Assembly: GCA_964471535.1 (NCBI GenBank) | Contig: CAYYHA010000005.1 | Span: forward strand, 1-57,823 | Direction of reading: 5' to 3' | Origin: CAYYHA01 sp964471535 | GTDB lineage: Bacteria; Myxococcota; Myxococcia; SLRQ01 | DNA length: 57,823 nucleotides | In this document: positions 44,394-52,352 of the stretch, one piece after another | Numbering within the stretch: position 1 is the first letter of the stretch | Layout: each line of letters starts with the position of its first letter | Program-made: the position numbers and the translations under genes | The notes under the pieces: generated by a model | Seen by the model: the letters and a program-made list of their open reading frames with translations, nothing else | Told to the model about the DNA's origin: nothing | Database searches by the model: none

Positions 44394-45083
44394 ATGGCTG
44401 TACGTACCGATGCCGGCCGGATCGCGATCGCTCCCTCCATCCTCTCCGCCGACTTCGGCCGCCTCGCCGAGGAGGTGGCGGCGGTGGAGGCCGCCGGCGC
44501 CGACCTGGTCCACGTGGACGTCATGGACGGGCACTTCGTGCCGAACCTCACCCTCGGTCCCCCGATCGTTCGCGCGGTGCGCAAGGCGACCCGGCTTCCC
44601 CTCGACGTGCATCTGATGATCGAGAACGCGGACCGCTACATCGAGGCCTTCGCCGAGGCGGGGGCCGACATCCTCACCGTGCACGTGGAGGCGAACGTGC
44701 ACCTCCACCGCGTCCTTCAGCAGATCCGGAGCGCCGGGGCGAAGCCTGCCGTCGTCCTCAACCCCCACACGCCCCTTTGCACCATCGAACACGTCCTCGA
44801 GGACGTGGAGATGGTCTTGCTCATGAGCGTCAACCCCGGCTTCGGCGGCCAGCGCTTCATCCCACGCACCTTGGAGAAGGTGCGGAGCCTGGCCGAGACG
44901 ATCCGCCGCCGAGGTCTCGCCGTGGACATCGAGGTGGACGGAGGGGTGAAGGTGGAGAACGCCCGGGCGCTTTCGGAAGCGGGGGCCACGATCCTCGTTG
45001 CGGGCTCGGCCATCTTTGGCGCGCGCGACTACGCCGAGGTGATCGGGGCCCTGCGCCGGGAGGCGGCCTTGGGTTCCCCGTGA
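44394..45083 (+). CDS. rpe: Ribulose-phosphate 3-epimerase
   Basis: The 229-residue TIM barrel shows the family signatures IAPSILSADFGRL, VHVDVMDGHFVPN, HLMIENADRYI, LLMSVNPGFGGQRFIP and DIEVDGGVKVENA, with the metal-binding His and Asp residues in place. It interconverts ribulose 5-phosphate and xylulose 5-phosphate in the pentose-phosphate or Calvin pathways. The start at ATG 44394 adds a few residues (MAVRTDAGR) before the barrel. Confidence 0.97.
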   Translation: MAVRTDAGRIAIAPSILSADFGRLAEEVAAVEAAGADLVHVDVMDGHFVPNLTLGPPIVRAVRKATRLPLDVHLMIENADRYIEAFAEAGADILTVHVEANVHLHRVLQQIRSAGAKPAVVLNPHTPLCTIEHVLEDVEMVLLMSVNPGFGGQRFIPRTLEKVRSLAETIRRRGLAVDIEVDGGVKVENARALSEAGATILVAGSAIFGARDYAEVIGALRREAALGSP

Positions 45084-45181
45084 CCGGCCGCCCACCGAGC
45101 GGCCCGCCGGCACCCGCACCCCATGCCGCGCCCTGCGCCACGCTGCGCGCCTCGCGGCAACGCGCGGCCCGGGGGGCGCGG

Positions 45182-45210
45182 TTGACATCCCCAAGCGGCG
45201 GACGTATGAA
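45182..45210 (+). promoter_or_regulatory. Promoter of tRNA-Pro
   Basis: TTGACA (45182-45187), a 17-bp spacer, then TATGAA (45205-45210): a near-consensus housekeeping promoter. Transcription would start about 5 nt before the tRNA. It is the best promoter match seen in the window. Confidence 0.8.
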
Positions 45211-45221
45211 CCGCGCGTTTT

Positions 45222-45295
45222 CGGGAAGTGGCTCAGCCTGGTAGAGCACCTGCTTCGGGAGCAGGGGGTCGCTGGTTCGAATCCAGTCTTCCCGA
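45222..45295 (+). tRNA. tRNA-Pro (anticodon CGG)
   Basis: The 74-nt cloverleaf is complete. The acceptor stem CGGGAAG/CTTCCCG is perfect, and the D arm, T arm (GCTGG-TTCGAAT-CCAGT region) and A73 are present. The anticodon stem CCTGC/GCAGG holds loop TTCGGGA, giving anticodon CGG (codon CCG). The 3' CCA is not encoded (CAC follows), so a CCA-adding enzyme is required. Confidence 0.96.
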
Positions 45296-45353
45296 CACCC
45301 CGGGCCGCCCGACGGTTCGACCGCGGCGGCCGGCGGGGTATCCTCGGGCACCG

Positions 45354-46319
45354 ATGCGTGCCGAGCGCCAACTCCGCCTTCCCTTCGATGGCTCGGCCGC
45401 GCCGCCCGCGCCTCCAGCGAGGCCGCGCGGGGGCGCCGTGCAGGGGGCGATCGAGGCGGCCCCGTCCGAGGCAGGCGGTACCGCCGCGGCAGGCAGCGCG
45501 GCGGCGAGGCGCGAGCGAGGGGGCGCGCCCGGAGGCGAGGGCCGCCGCCCCCCTCTGGGTGGGGCGCCGCGCGTCCCAGGCCGCGCCTGGATCGAAGCCG
45601 AGGCCCGCCGCCTCGCCGATCGCCTCGCCCAGCGCCTGGGGGCACCGGTGGCCCTGGCGGTCACCGACAACCGCTGCTCCCTCATCAGCGCCAGGAAGGA
45701 GCGCGGAACGTGGAAGCTCCGCCTCCACCACCTCTTCCTCGGTTGCGACGAGGCCACCGAGGAGGCGCTCGCCCACTTCGCCCTGGGCCGGCGCCCCAAG
45801 ACCACCGCACGTGTCCTGGATGCCTGGATCGCCGCCCACGCCCATCGGGTGCGGGTGGACCCTGCGGCGGGGCCCCGGGCACCTGCCCCGCCGAAGGGCC
45901 GCCACCACGATCTGCAGGCGATCTTCGACCGCCTCAACGCGGAGTACTTCGACGGCCGCATCGTGGCGCGCATCGGCTGGGGCCGCTGGCCGGGCCGTCG
46001 CCGTCGCCGCTCCATGAAGATGGGCGCCTACGATCACGAGGCGCGCCTCATCCGGGTCCATCCCGCCCTGGACCAGGCCTGGGTGCCCGAGTACTACGTC
46101 GCCTACGTCGTCTACCACGAGATGCTCCACCAGATCGTTCCGGTGGAGCGACGCGGCCGCCGCATCGTCCACCACACCCCGCGCTTTCGCGCACTCGAGC
46201 GCCGCTATGCCCACGCAGAGGCAGCCGAGGCGTGGGAGGCGGAGAACTTCGACCGCCTTCTCGCCTCCCGCGCCTCCGCTCGCCACCGTTCCTCCGTCAA
46301 GCGCCCTTCGGCCCGATGA
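45354..46319 (+). CDS. SprT-like zinc metallopeptidase domain protein
   Basis: The 321-residue protein has a poorly conserved Ala/Pro/Arg-rich N-terminal half and a SprT-like C-terminal half. The zinc motif is visible as VVYHEMLHQIVP (HExxH) with a third His candidate in HHTPRFRALERRY, and the segment LNAEYFDGRIVARIGWG is typical of SprT domains. Family members act in DNA-protein crosslink repair in eukaryotes; bacterial roles are unclear. An Ala/Arg-rich lead of about 80 residues after RQLRLPFDG looks unstructured. It lies 58 bp after the tRNA and overlaps the DedA gene (ATGA). Confidence 0.85.
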   Translation: MRAERQLRLPFDGSAAPPAPPARPRGGAVQGAIEAAPSEAGGTAAAGSAAARRERGGAPGGEGRRPPLGGAPRVPGRAWIEAEARRLADRLAQRLGAPVALAVTDNRCSLISARKERGTWKLRLHHLFLGCDEATEEALAHFALGRRPKTTARVLDAWIAAHAHRVRVDPAAGPRAPAPPKGRHHDLQAIFDRLNAEYFDGRIVARIGWGRWPGRRRRRSMKMGAYDHEARLIRVHPALDQAWVPEYYVAYVVYHEMLHQIVPVERRGRRIVHHTPRFRALERRYAHAEAAEAWEAENFDRLLASRASARHRSSVKRPSAR

Positions 46320-46951
46320 TCGAGGCGATCCATGCCTGGGTGGCGGGGCACGGCCCGCTCGCCCTCGTCGTCCTCGGCGTCTCCGCGGGCATCGAGTACG
46401 TCTTCCCGCCCTTCCCCGGCGACACGGTGACCCTCATCGGCGCGGTGGTCGCCGTCAGCGGCGAGGTGCATCCGCTCGCCGTGTGGGGCGTGGTCACCGC
46501 AGGCAGCGGCGCAGGGATGGCTGCCAACTACCTCGCCGGTCGCTGGCTGCGCGGGCACCGCGAGTGGATCTTCGACCGGGAGCGAAGGCCCTGGTGGATG
46601 CCGATCACCCGCCGCAGTCTCGATCGCTTCGAGCAGCGCTACCGCCGCTTCGGACCGTGGCTGATCCTGGCGAACCGCTTCTTTCCCACCTTTCGGGCGG
46701 TACTCTTCGTCGCCGCCGGCCTCACCGGTCTCTCCTTCGCTCGCACCTTCGTCCTCGGTCTCCTCTCCGCGCTGGCCTGGAACGGTCTCATCATCGCTGC
46801 CGGCTACGCGGTGGGGGCCAACCTCGAGGCCCTCGAGGCGCTCCTGCAGCGCTACAACCGGGGCATGTGGGTGCTCATCGGGCTTGTGGTTGCGATCGGG
46901 CTCCTGCTCTGGTGGCGGCGCCGGAGGCGTGACGTGGCCTCCGAGCCATGA
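46316..46951 (+). CDS. DedA-family membrane protein
   Basis: The 211-residue protein has the DedA (SNARE-associated/VTT) pattern: an N-terminal re-entrant region ending in EYVFPPFPGDT, GAGMAANYLAGRWL, an amphipathic region, then FGPWLILANRFFPTFRAVLFVAAGLTG (broken here by its Arg), and two C-terminal helices. Family members are implicated in lipid flipping (undecaprenyl phosphate or phosphatidylethanolamine) and membrane potential. The start overlaps the SprT-like gene stop (ATGA), so it is translationally coupled. Confidence 0.93.
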   Translation: MIEAIHAWVAGHGPLALVVLGVSAGIEYVFPPFPGDTVTLIGAVVAVSGEVHPLAVWGVVTAGSGAGMAANYLAGRWLRGHREWIFDRERRPWWMPITRRSLDRFEQRYRRFGPWLILANRFFPTFRAVLFVAAGLTGLSFARTFVLGLLSALAWNGLIIAAGYAVGANLEALEALLQRYNRGMWVLIGLVVAIGLLLWWRRRRRDVASEP

Positions 46952-46967
46952 AAGAGTCTTGCCGGTG

Positions 46968-48347
46968 ATGCGAGCGACGCAGCTGACCCTCCGAGCCGTG
47001 GTTCTCGCCGCGCTCGTGCTGCCCGTAGTCTCGCAGGCGGCGGCTGCCGCGGAGACCCGGGTGTACCAGGTCACGCTGAAGGGGCAGCCGGTGGGGCGGA
47101 CCCGGCTGACCGTGCGCGAGGAGCCGGGGGGCATCCTTGTCTACACGCACCAGTCCAGGCTGCTCTCGCGCCGCGGGGGGCGCCAGGTGGCGCGAACCCT
47201 CATCGAGGAGGCGCGCGTGAAGGATGGCGCGTTCTTGAGCGGGTGGGCGGTGCGCGAGGCCGGCGGCGAGCGGCGGGTGGTGACGGCCGAGTGGGATCCG
47301 ACGCGACGGGCGGTGAAGGTCCACATCGGACCCGAGGTGTCCTGGGTTCCCCTCCCCGACGGGCGGGCCCCTGCGGTGCTCTTCGAGGCGGGCAAGCGCC
47401 TCGCCGACGCCGCTCAGGTCGGTGTGCGTCGCAACGTCTTCGACGTTGCCGAGGCCCGGGTGGGGACGGTGGCGTTGCTCGAGCCACCGAATGCCGACGG
47501 CTGGTTCGAGGTGGAGGAGCTGGGCGTGCGTGTCGCCCGCCGCTACGCGCCGCGCGGCCGGCTCCCCGACGAGATTCGAGTTCCCGCCCTCACGCTGGTG
47601 TGGAAGGCCGAGCAGATCGCCCTGGGCGACTCGGCCAAGAGGCCCCGAGACGTCACCGGCGGCGGCGTTCCCGTCTCCGGCCGCTTCGCGCCGGGCACCC
47701 GGGTGCAGCTCTTGCCCAAGGAGGCGTGGCCGGGGGTGCACTGTCCGCCGGAGGGGGCCGAGCTGACCGCCGCCGGTGCGATCTGTCCGGTGGATCCCAC
47801 CGACCCCACCCTGGCGCCGCATCCGCCGCAGCCGGGGCCGAGGCTCCGAGCCCTCGCAAAGGAGGTACCGGACGGTCCGCCTCTCGAGCGGGCACGCTTC
47901 CTCGCACGGGCCATCGCACGCCGCCTTTCCGCCGAGCCGGGGGAAGCGGGCCTCTGGGAGGCCGACCCGGAGTTGGCGCTGGCACGCGGAGCGGGAGACT
48001 GCAACGAGGCGGCCGCGATCTTCATGGCCGTCGCCCGTCTCATCGATCTGCCGGCGCGCCGGCGAACCGGCTTGGTGATGACCAGCGACGATCGGGGACA
48101 CATGTGGCCCCATGCTTGGGTCGAGATCCACGACGGCGAACGGTGGATCCGGGTGGATCCCAGCCGAGGTCAGGCGCCGGCGCCCGGGCCCTACCTCGAT
48201 CTCGGAGATGGAGAGGAACTGGCCGCCCGGACACGGACCCTCGCTCCGGTGCTCCGCGGCGGGCGGATCCAGATCGTCGGCACACCCAAGGAGGTGCCGA
48301 AGGCCCGCCAGGCCCGAACGGGTCCCGGCGAAGCGACGCCGCCGTGA
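46968..48347 (+). CDS. Exported transglutaminase-like protein
   Basis: This 459-residue protein has a signal peptide (VVLAALVLPVVSQAAAAA), a beta-rich N-terminal two-thirds, and a transglutaminase-like domain with intact triad: Cys345 (GAGDCNEAA), His382 (PHAWVEI) and Asp397 (WIRVDPSRG). The N-terminal portion resembles proteins that open with a VYQVTLKGQPVGRTRL-type lipocalin-like strand set. It is probably a periplasmic protease or amidase; no substrate is known. The stop overlaps the DUF309 gene downstream (GTGA). It is a third member of the superfamily here but has a different architecture from the pair at 8583-16325. Confidence 0.88.
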   Translation: MRATQLTLRAVVLAALVLPVVSQAAAAAETRVYQVTLKGQPVGRTRLTVREEPGGILVYTHQSRLLSRRGGRQVARTLIEEARVKDGAFLSGWAVREAGGERRVVTAEWDPTRRAVKVHIGPEVSWVPLPDGRAPAVLFEAGKRLADAAQVGVRRNVFDVAEARVGTVALLEPPNADGWFEVEELGVRVARRYAPRGRLPDEIRVPALTLVWKAEQIALGDSAKRPRDVTGGGVPVSGRFAPGTRVQLLPKEAWPGVHCPPEGAELTAAGAICPVDPTDPTLAPHPPQPGPRLRALAKEVPDGPPLERARFLARAIARRLSAEPGEAGLWEADPELALARGAGDCNEAAAIFMAVARLIDLPARRRTGLVMTSDDRGHMWPHAWVEIHDGERWIRVDPSRGQAPAPGPYLDLGDGEELAARTRTLAPVLRGGRIQIVGTPKEVPKARQARTGPGEATPP

Positions 48348-48763
48348 GTGCCATCGACGCCCGAGGCCATGGCGCCGCCCATGCCCAGGCCGCGCGCCGC
48401 TTCAATCGAGGAGAGTTCCTCGGCGCCGCACGGGTGTGGGGTGAGATCTGGCATGCCCTAGGAGCCGACGAGGGTCCCGGCGGCCCCGACGATCCGAGAC
48501 CGCCTCCGCCCGAGGCGCGCCTCTATCGGGGCCTGATCCGTCTGGCGGCCGGTTTCGCGCGGTGGCGGGAGGGCCGCCTCGCTCCGGCCCGACGGCTCCT
48601 CGGGATGGGGCTCTCCGACCTCGAGGCGGTCGGGCCCGTGCGCTGTGAGCTGGACGTCTCGTGCCTTCGCGTTCAGGCGCGTTCCTTCCTCGAGGCGCTC
48701 GAGAGCGGCCGGGGCACCCCTGTCGTTCCGGTGGTCGAGGTGGAGGAAGGAGGCGCGCCGTGA
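48344..48763 (+). CDS. DUF309-domain protein (single domain)
   Basis: A GTG start overlaps the previous stop. The 139-residue protein carries one DUF309-like helical domain: RRFNRGEFLGAARVWGEIWH followed by LYRGLIRLAAGFARWREG and ARRLLGMGLSDLE. The typical family motif is H-x-x-WE-x-x-W; here the first His position is Ala-Arg, so it is a diverged member. The function of DUF309 is not known. It overlaps the next DUF309 gene (GTGA), so the two are coupled. Confidence 0.8.
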   Translation: MSAIDARGHGAAHAQAARRFNRGEFLGAARVWGEIWHALGADEGPGGPDDPRPPPPEARLYRGLIRLAAGFARWREGRLAPARRLLGMGLSDLEAVGPVRCELDVSCLRVQARSFLEALESGRGTPVVPVVEVEEGGAP

Positions 48764-49518
48764 GCTTTGTGCTGCGCGCCTGGCCCGAGGCCGCCGAGAT
48801 CGGTCGCGCCGAGTTCAACGCGGGCCGCTACTTCGAGGCGCACGAGCACTGGGAGGAGATCTGGCACGGTGCCAGCGGGCCCGCGCGGGACTTCTGGCAG
48901 GGGCTGATCCAGGTTGCCGGAGCGCTGCTGAAGGTGCAGCGGGGCGAGCCCACGGGCGCCCTGAAGCTCTTCGACCGGGGACTCGCGAAGCTCGAGCCAC
49001 TCGTTCCTGCGGGTGCCCCCGTGGATCTGCGTGCCCTGATCGGTGATTCACGACAGATCCGGGCGGAGGTCGAGGCCGACCCGGAGCGGGTTCGGCAACG
49101 GCGCATTCCGGACGAACGCTTCCCGAAGCTACGCACCCGCGCCGAGGTCGGCGGCGTCGCCCTTCGCTCCTGGCCTCGGCGCGCGGAGGAGGGCGCCGTT
49201 CTCTTCGATGCGGGCAAGTGGTGGGAGGCCCACGAAGCGTTCGAGGCGGTCATGGCCGAGGCGCCCGGTGACGAGCCGCTCGTCTACAAGGCGATCCTGC
49301 AAAGTGGCTCCGCGCTCCACAAGCTCTCCCAAGGCAAGGAGGGTCCGGGTCGGGTGCTGGCGGAGAACGCGCTGCGGCTCTTCGACTGGCTCTCTCCCAT
49401 CACCGTTCCCGAGGATGCGGGCGTTCACGTGGAGGCGGTACGAGCGACGTTGCGCTGGATCCTGGCCCAGGGTGGCCTGCCCGATCCGGTGCCCAGGCCG
49501 CGCCTCCACCGCCCTTGA
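48760..49518 (+). CDS. Protein with two tandem DUF309 domains
   Basis: GTG 48760 follows GGAAGGAGG and overlaps the preceding stop. The 252-residue protein has a canonical first domain (FNAGRYFEAHEHWEEIWHG; FWQGLIQVAGALLKVQRGE) and a second, similar domain (LFDAGKWWEAHEAFEAVMAE; VYKAILQSGSALHKLSQG). With the upstream gene this makes three copies in a row, probably by internal duplication. The conserved His and Trp/Glu residues suggest metal or ligand binding, but no activity is established. Confidence 0.87.
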   Translation: MSFVLRAWPEAAEIGRAEFNAGRYFEAHEHWEEIWHGASGPARDFWQGLIQVAGALLKVQRGEPTGALKLFDRGLAKLEPLVPAGAPVDLRALIGDSRQIRAEVEADPERVRQRRIPDERFPKLRTRAEVGGVALRSWPRRAEEGAVLFDAGKWWEAHEAFEAVMAEAPGDEPLVYKAILQSGSALHKLSQGKEGPGRVLAENALRLFDWLSPITVPEDAGVHVEAVRATLRWILAQGGLPDPVPRPRLHRP

Positions 49519-49624
49519 GCGAGGGCGTGGCCACCGGACCCGTGCCTTCGTGTGGAGTAGAGAGGGACTTCGGACGCCCCCCGACCTCGCCGGCATGGCC
49601 GAGTGGCGCGCGGCTGCCGGCCCG

Positions 49625-51118
49625 TCAGCCGTCGAAGCCCGGAGACTCCGTCTTCGGGTCGACCGACGTCCCGCCAACGAGTGTCGCCACGGGATGGGTA
49701 CAGTAGAGGGTGGCGAAGAGCGCCGACGGGCGGTGGTTGCCGCTCTTCTTCAGGCCGCCGAAGGGGAGCTTGCTCGAGGCGCCGCAGGTGGGGGCGTTGT
49801 GGTTGATGCACCCGTATTCGAGCCGCCTCCATGCCCACTCGAAGTGCTTCTCCTCCTGGGTGAAGACGCTGCAGGAGAGGCCGTAGTCCACCGAGTTGGC
49901 CAGCGCCACCGCTTCGTCCAGATCGCGTGCCGAGTACACAGCGACGTCCGGGCCGAAGAGCTCCTCGGTCTGATAGTAGGATCCCTCGCGCACCTGGTGG
50001 ACGCGGTGGACACCGGGGGTCACGTACCAGCCAGGCGGCTCGGGGTCGAGCTGACGGGCGGGTACCACCACCTCGGCGCCCTCGCGTTCCCCGGCGGCCA
50101 CGCCATCCAAGAACTTCTGCCGGGCCGCCTGGGTGGCGAGCGGCCCCATGAAGGTCCCCGGCTCCAGCGGGTCGCCCACCACGAGCCGGCGGGCCCGCAC
50201 GGCGAGCTTCTCGACGAACTCGTCGACCCGCCGCCGGTGGACGATCGCCCAGCTCGTGCCGCTGCACCGCTGACCCGCCGTGACGTAGGCGCCCCATGCG
50301 ACGTCACGCACCGCTTTCTCCATCGGAGCGTCCTCGAGCACGATCGCCGGGTTCTTCCCACCCATCTCGAGGGCCAGGATCTTCCACGGCTGCTCACGGC
50401 ACAGATCCTGGATCTTTCGTCCGACCGCGTAGCTGCCGGTGAAGAGGACGCCGTGCAGGCCGGGGTGGCCGGCGAGCGCCGCGCCGACGGTGCCGTCGCC
50501 CTGAACCAGGTTGAACACACCCCGGGGCAGGTCGGCCTCGTCCATGATCTCCGCATAGAGCTGCCCGACCGCCGGTGTGATCTCGCTGGGCTTGAGGACC
50601 ACCGTGTTGCCGGTGACCAGCGCCGGAACGATGTGGCCGTTGGCCAGGTGCACGGGGAAGTTGAAGGGGCCGATCACCGCGAGAACGCCGTGGGGCTTGA
50701 ACGCGTAGTAACCGGGGACCCCCTCGGGATGCACCGTGCGCACCAGCTGCAGCCCCTCGTGGAGGGTGATCTCCACCTTGTGGATGCAGGCGCTGACCTC
50801 GGCCCGCGCCTCCCAGAGGGGCTTTCCCAACTCGCGGGCGATGAGATGCGCCAGATCTTCCTGCCGGTTGTGGAACTGGGCCTTCACCTTCTTCAAGAAC
50901 TTCATCCGCTCGGTCAGCGGCCGCGAGGCCCACTCTCTCTGCGCCTCCCGCGCTGCTTGCACCGCCTCCTCTACGTGGGCGAGGCGGAAGGGGGCGCGCA
51001 TCACCGTGTCGGCGGTATCGCGGGCGCTGATGGAGGTGATGAGCCCGTCGCCGGTGCCCTCGCGCACCGGAACGAAGCGTCCGCGGATGTAGTCACCCCT
51101 GTATTCGACGGGATCCAT
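49625..51118 (-). CDS. astD: Succinylglutamate-semialdehyde dehydrogenase
   Basis: The 497-residue protein is an aldehyde dehydrogenase with the NAD-binding region (VVLKPSEITPAVGQLYAEI), general-base Glu in LEMGGKNPAIV and catalytic Cys in TAGQRCSGTSW. The match to AstD is supported by the neighbouring astA, which overlaps its start by 26 bp, and by general sequence flavour (GPFNFPVHLANGHIVPAL). It oxidises N-succinylglutamate semialdehyde in the arginine succinyltransferase (AST) pathway. astB, astC and astE are not in the window. A different aldehyde substrate is possible. Confidence 0.87.
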   Translation of the reverse strand: MDPVEYRGDYIRGRFVPVREGTGDGLITSISARDTADTVMRAPFRLAHVEEAVQAAREAQREWASRPLTERMKFLKKVKAQFHNRQEDLAHLIARELGKPLWEARAEVSACIHKVEITLHEGLQLVRTVHPEGVPGYYAFKPHGVLAVIGPFNFPVHLANGHIVPALVTGNTVVLKPSEITPAVGQLYAEIMDEADLPRGVFNLVQGDGTVGAALAGHPGLHGVLFTGSYAVGRKIQDLCREQPWKILALEMGGKNPAIVLEDAPMEKAVRDVAWGAYVTAGQRCSGTSWAIVHRRRVDEFVEKLAVRARRLVVGDPLEPGTFMGPLATQAARQKFLDGVAAGEREGAEVVVPARQLDPEPPGWYVTPGVHRVHQVREGSYYQTEELFGPDVAVYSARDLDEAVALANSVDYGLSCSVFTQEEKHFEWAWRRLEYGCINHNAPTCGASSKLPFGGLKKSGNHRPSALFATLYCTHPVATLVGGTSVDPKTESPGFDG

Positions 51119-52178
51119 CGATGGAGCCTCCCTGGCCTCGGTCGTAGTTGAACGGAATCACGTGTAGCGTGGTGCCCGCGCGCGCCCCCAGCCGTTCGCG
51201 CGCCGCATCGGTGAGGTAGGCGAGCTTGCCGTCGCTGGCAAGCAGGGTCCTCACGGCGCAGAAGCGGGGCCGGCCACGTCGTCGCTCGATCGCGACGAGG
51301 CACTCGGTCGCGTCCGCCGCAGCGTGCTCGGGATCGAGCGGGCCTCGCCCGAGACGCAGGCGCCGGTAGGCGCGCACCGGCGCCAGCTCCGAGACCTTCG
51401 CGACGTAGTGGGGGCCGCCGTCGAAGGGGTCGATGGTCTGCGCGTACCGGAAGCCGATGCGTTCGAGCATCCTCTTGACGGGCACCGTATCTGGGCCCAC
51501 CTGCCCGACCACCTTCCGCACCGATTTGGGCAGCAAGGTCAGGTAGATCTCGTCCTGCGGAAAGAGCGTGTAGATGAACTCCTTGTTCTCGCGGGAGAGC
51601 TTGTCCGCCTCCTGGTAGGTGAGGCCGGTGAAGCGCTTTCCCAGGTACTCCCACAGGCGCGACCTCCCGTCGGGCAGCAGTGGCGGCAACAGCTCTGCGA
51701 TGACCTCCTCACGGAACCGATCGCGGTGCATCGCCATGTAGAGGAAGCGCACGAAGGAGAGCTGCTTGCCGGGCTTGTCGCGGTGGCGGCGACGCGGCGA
51801 GACGAAGAGCCCGCCCACCTCGGTGGGCCCGTCGTAGTTGTAGCGGATGGCCACCACGGGATGGCGGAAGTAGCGGTCGAGGGTCCTCGAGTAGTGCTCC
51901 TTTTCGTAGTGGTCGAAGAAGACGTGGGGCGCATCGCGGGTGCCGTGCTGGGCGAAGATCATCGAGGTGCCGATGAGACGGCCGCGTGCGTCCTCGAGGC
52001 CGAAGAGGTAGGTGCGACGCAGAGGGTCTTCGATGCGCTCGGCGAACGAGGCTTCGGAGCGATCGATGATCTGTGCAAGCGCCTTCCGATCCGCCGGCAG
52101 GTTCATCGTGTCGAAGTCCCGGGCGAGGCGGTAGAGCGCTTCGAGGTCCTGCCTGTGTACCTCCCGCAGGCGGTGCAT
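51093..52178 (-). CDS. astA: Arginine N-succinyltransferase
   Basis: ATG 52178 (MHRLREVHRQ) is chosen from a much longer open frame whose upstream part is only the antisense of the lipoprotein gene. The 361-residue protein matches AstA: an acyltransferase fold with EVGGLFVSPRRRHRDKPGKQ, HRDRFREEVIAELLP, LTYQEADKLSRENKEFI and the C-terminal LHVIPFNYDRG. It transfers succinyl from succinyl-CoA to arginine, the first AST step. The 26-bp overlap with astD implies translational coupling. Confidence 0.93.
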   Translation of the reverse strand: MHRLREVHRQDLEALYRLARDFDTMNLPADRKALAQIIDRSEASFAERIEDPLRRTYLFGLEDARGRLIGTSMIFAQHGTRDAPHVFFDHYEKEHYSRTLDRYFRHPVVAIRYNYDGPTEVGGLFVSPRRRHRDKPGKQLSFVRFLYMAMHRDRFREEVIAELLPPLLPDGRSRLWEYLGKRFTGLTYQEADKLSRENKEFIYTLFPQDEIYLTLLPKSVRKVVGQVGPDTVPVKRMLERIGFRYAQTIDPFDGGPHYVAKVSELAPVRAYRRLRLGRGPLDPEHAAADATECLVAIERRRGRPRFCAVRTLLASDGKLAYLTDAARERLGARAGTTLHVIPFNYDRGQGGSIDGSRRIQG

Positions 52179-52352
52179 GGGCGGCAGACCATAGCCGCGC
52201 CCCCTGCCGGCGAGCAACGTGCAGTGGTGCTGGGATGACGTGCCCATGTCGGCGCTCGGCCTCGCGTACCCCTTTCGGATCCGCCGCGTCCGGGCCTTGC
52301 GCACGCCGTGGGAGTGCTTAGACGTGAAAGTGCCAATACAGGGAGGGATGCA

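Noticed and set aside
45228..45353. Coding frame starting inside the tRNA (MAQPGRAPASGAGG...)
   Set aside because: This is the usual false ORF produced by a tRNA sequence; the real start of the SprT-like gene is the ATG at 45354.
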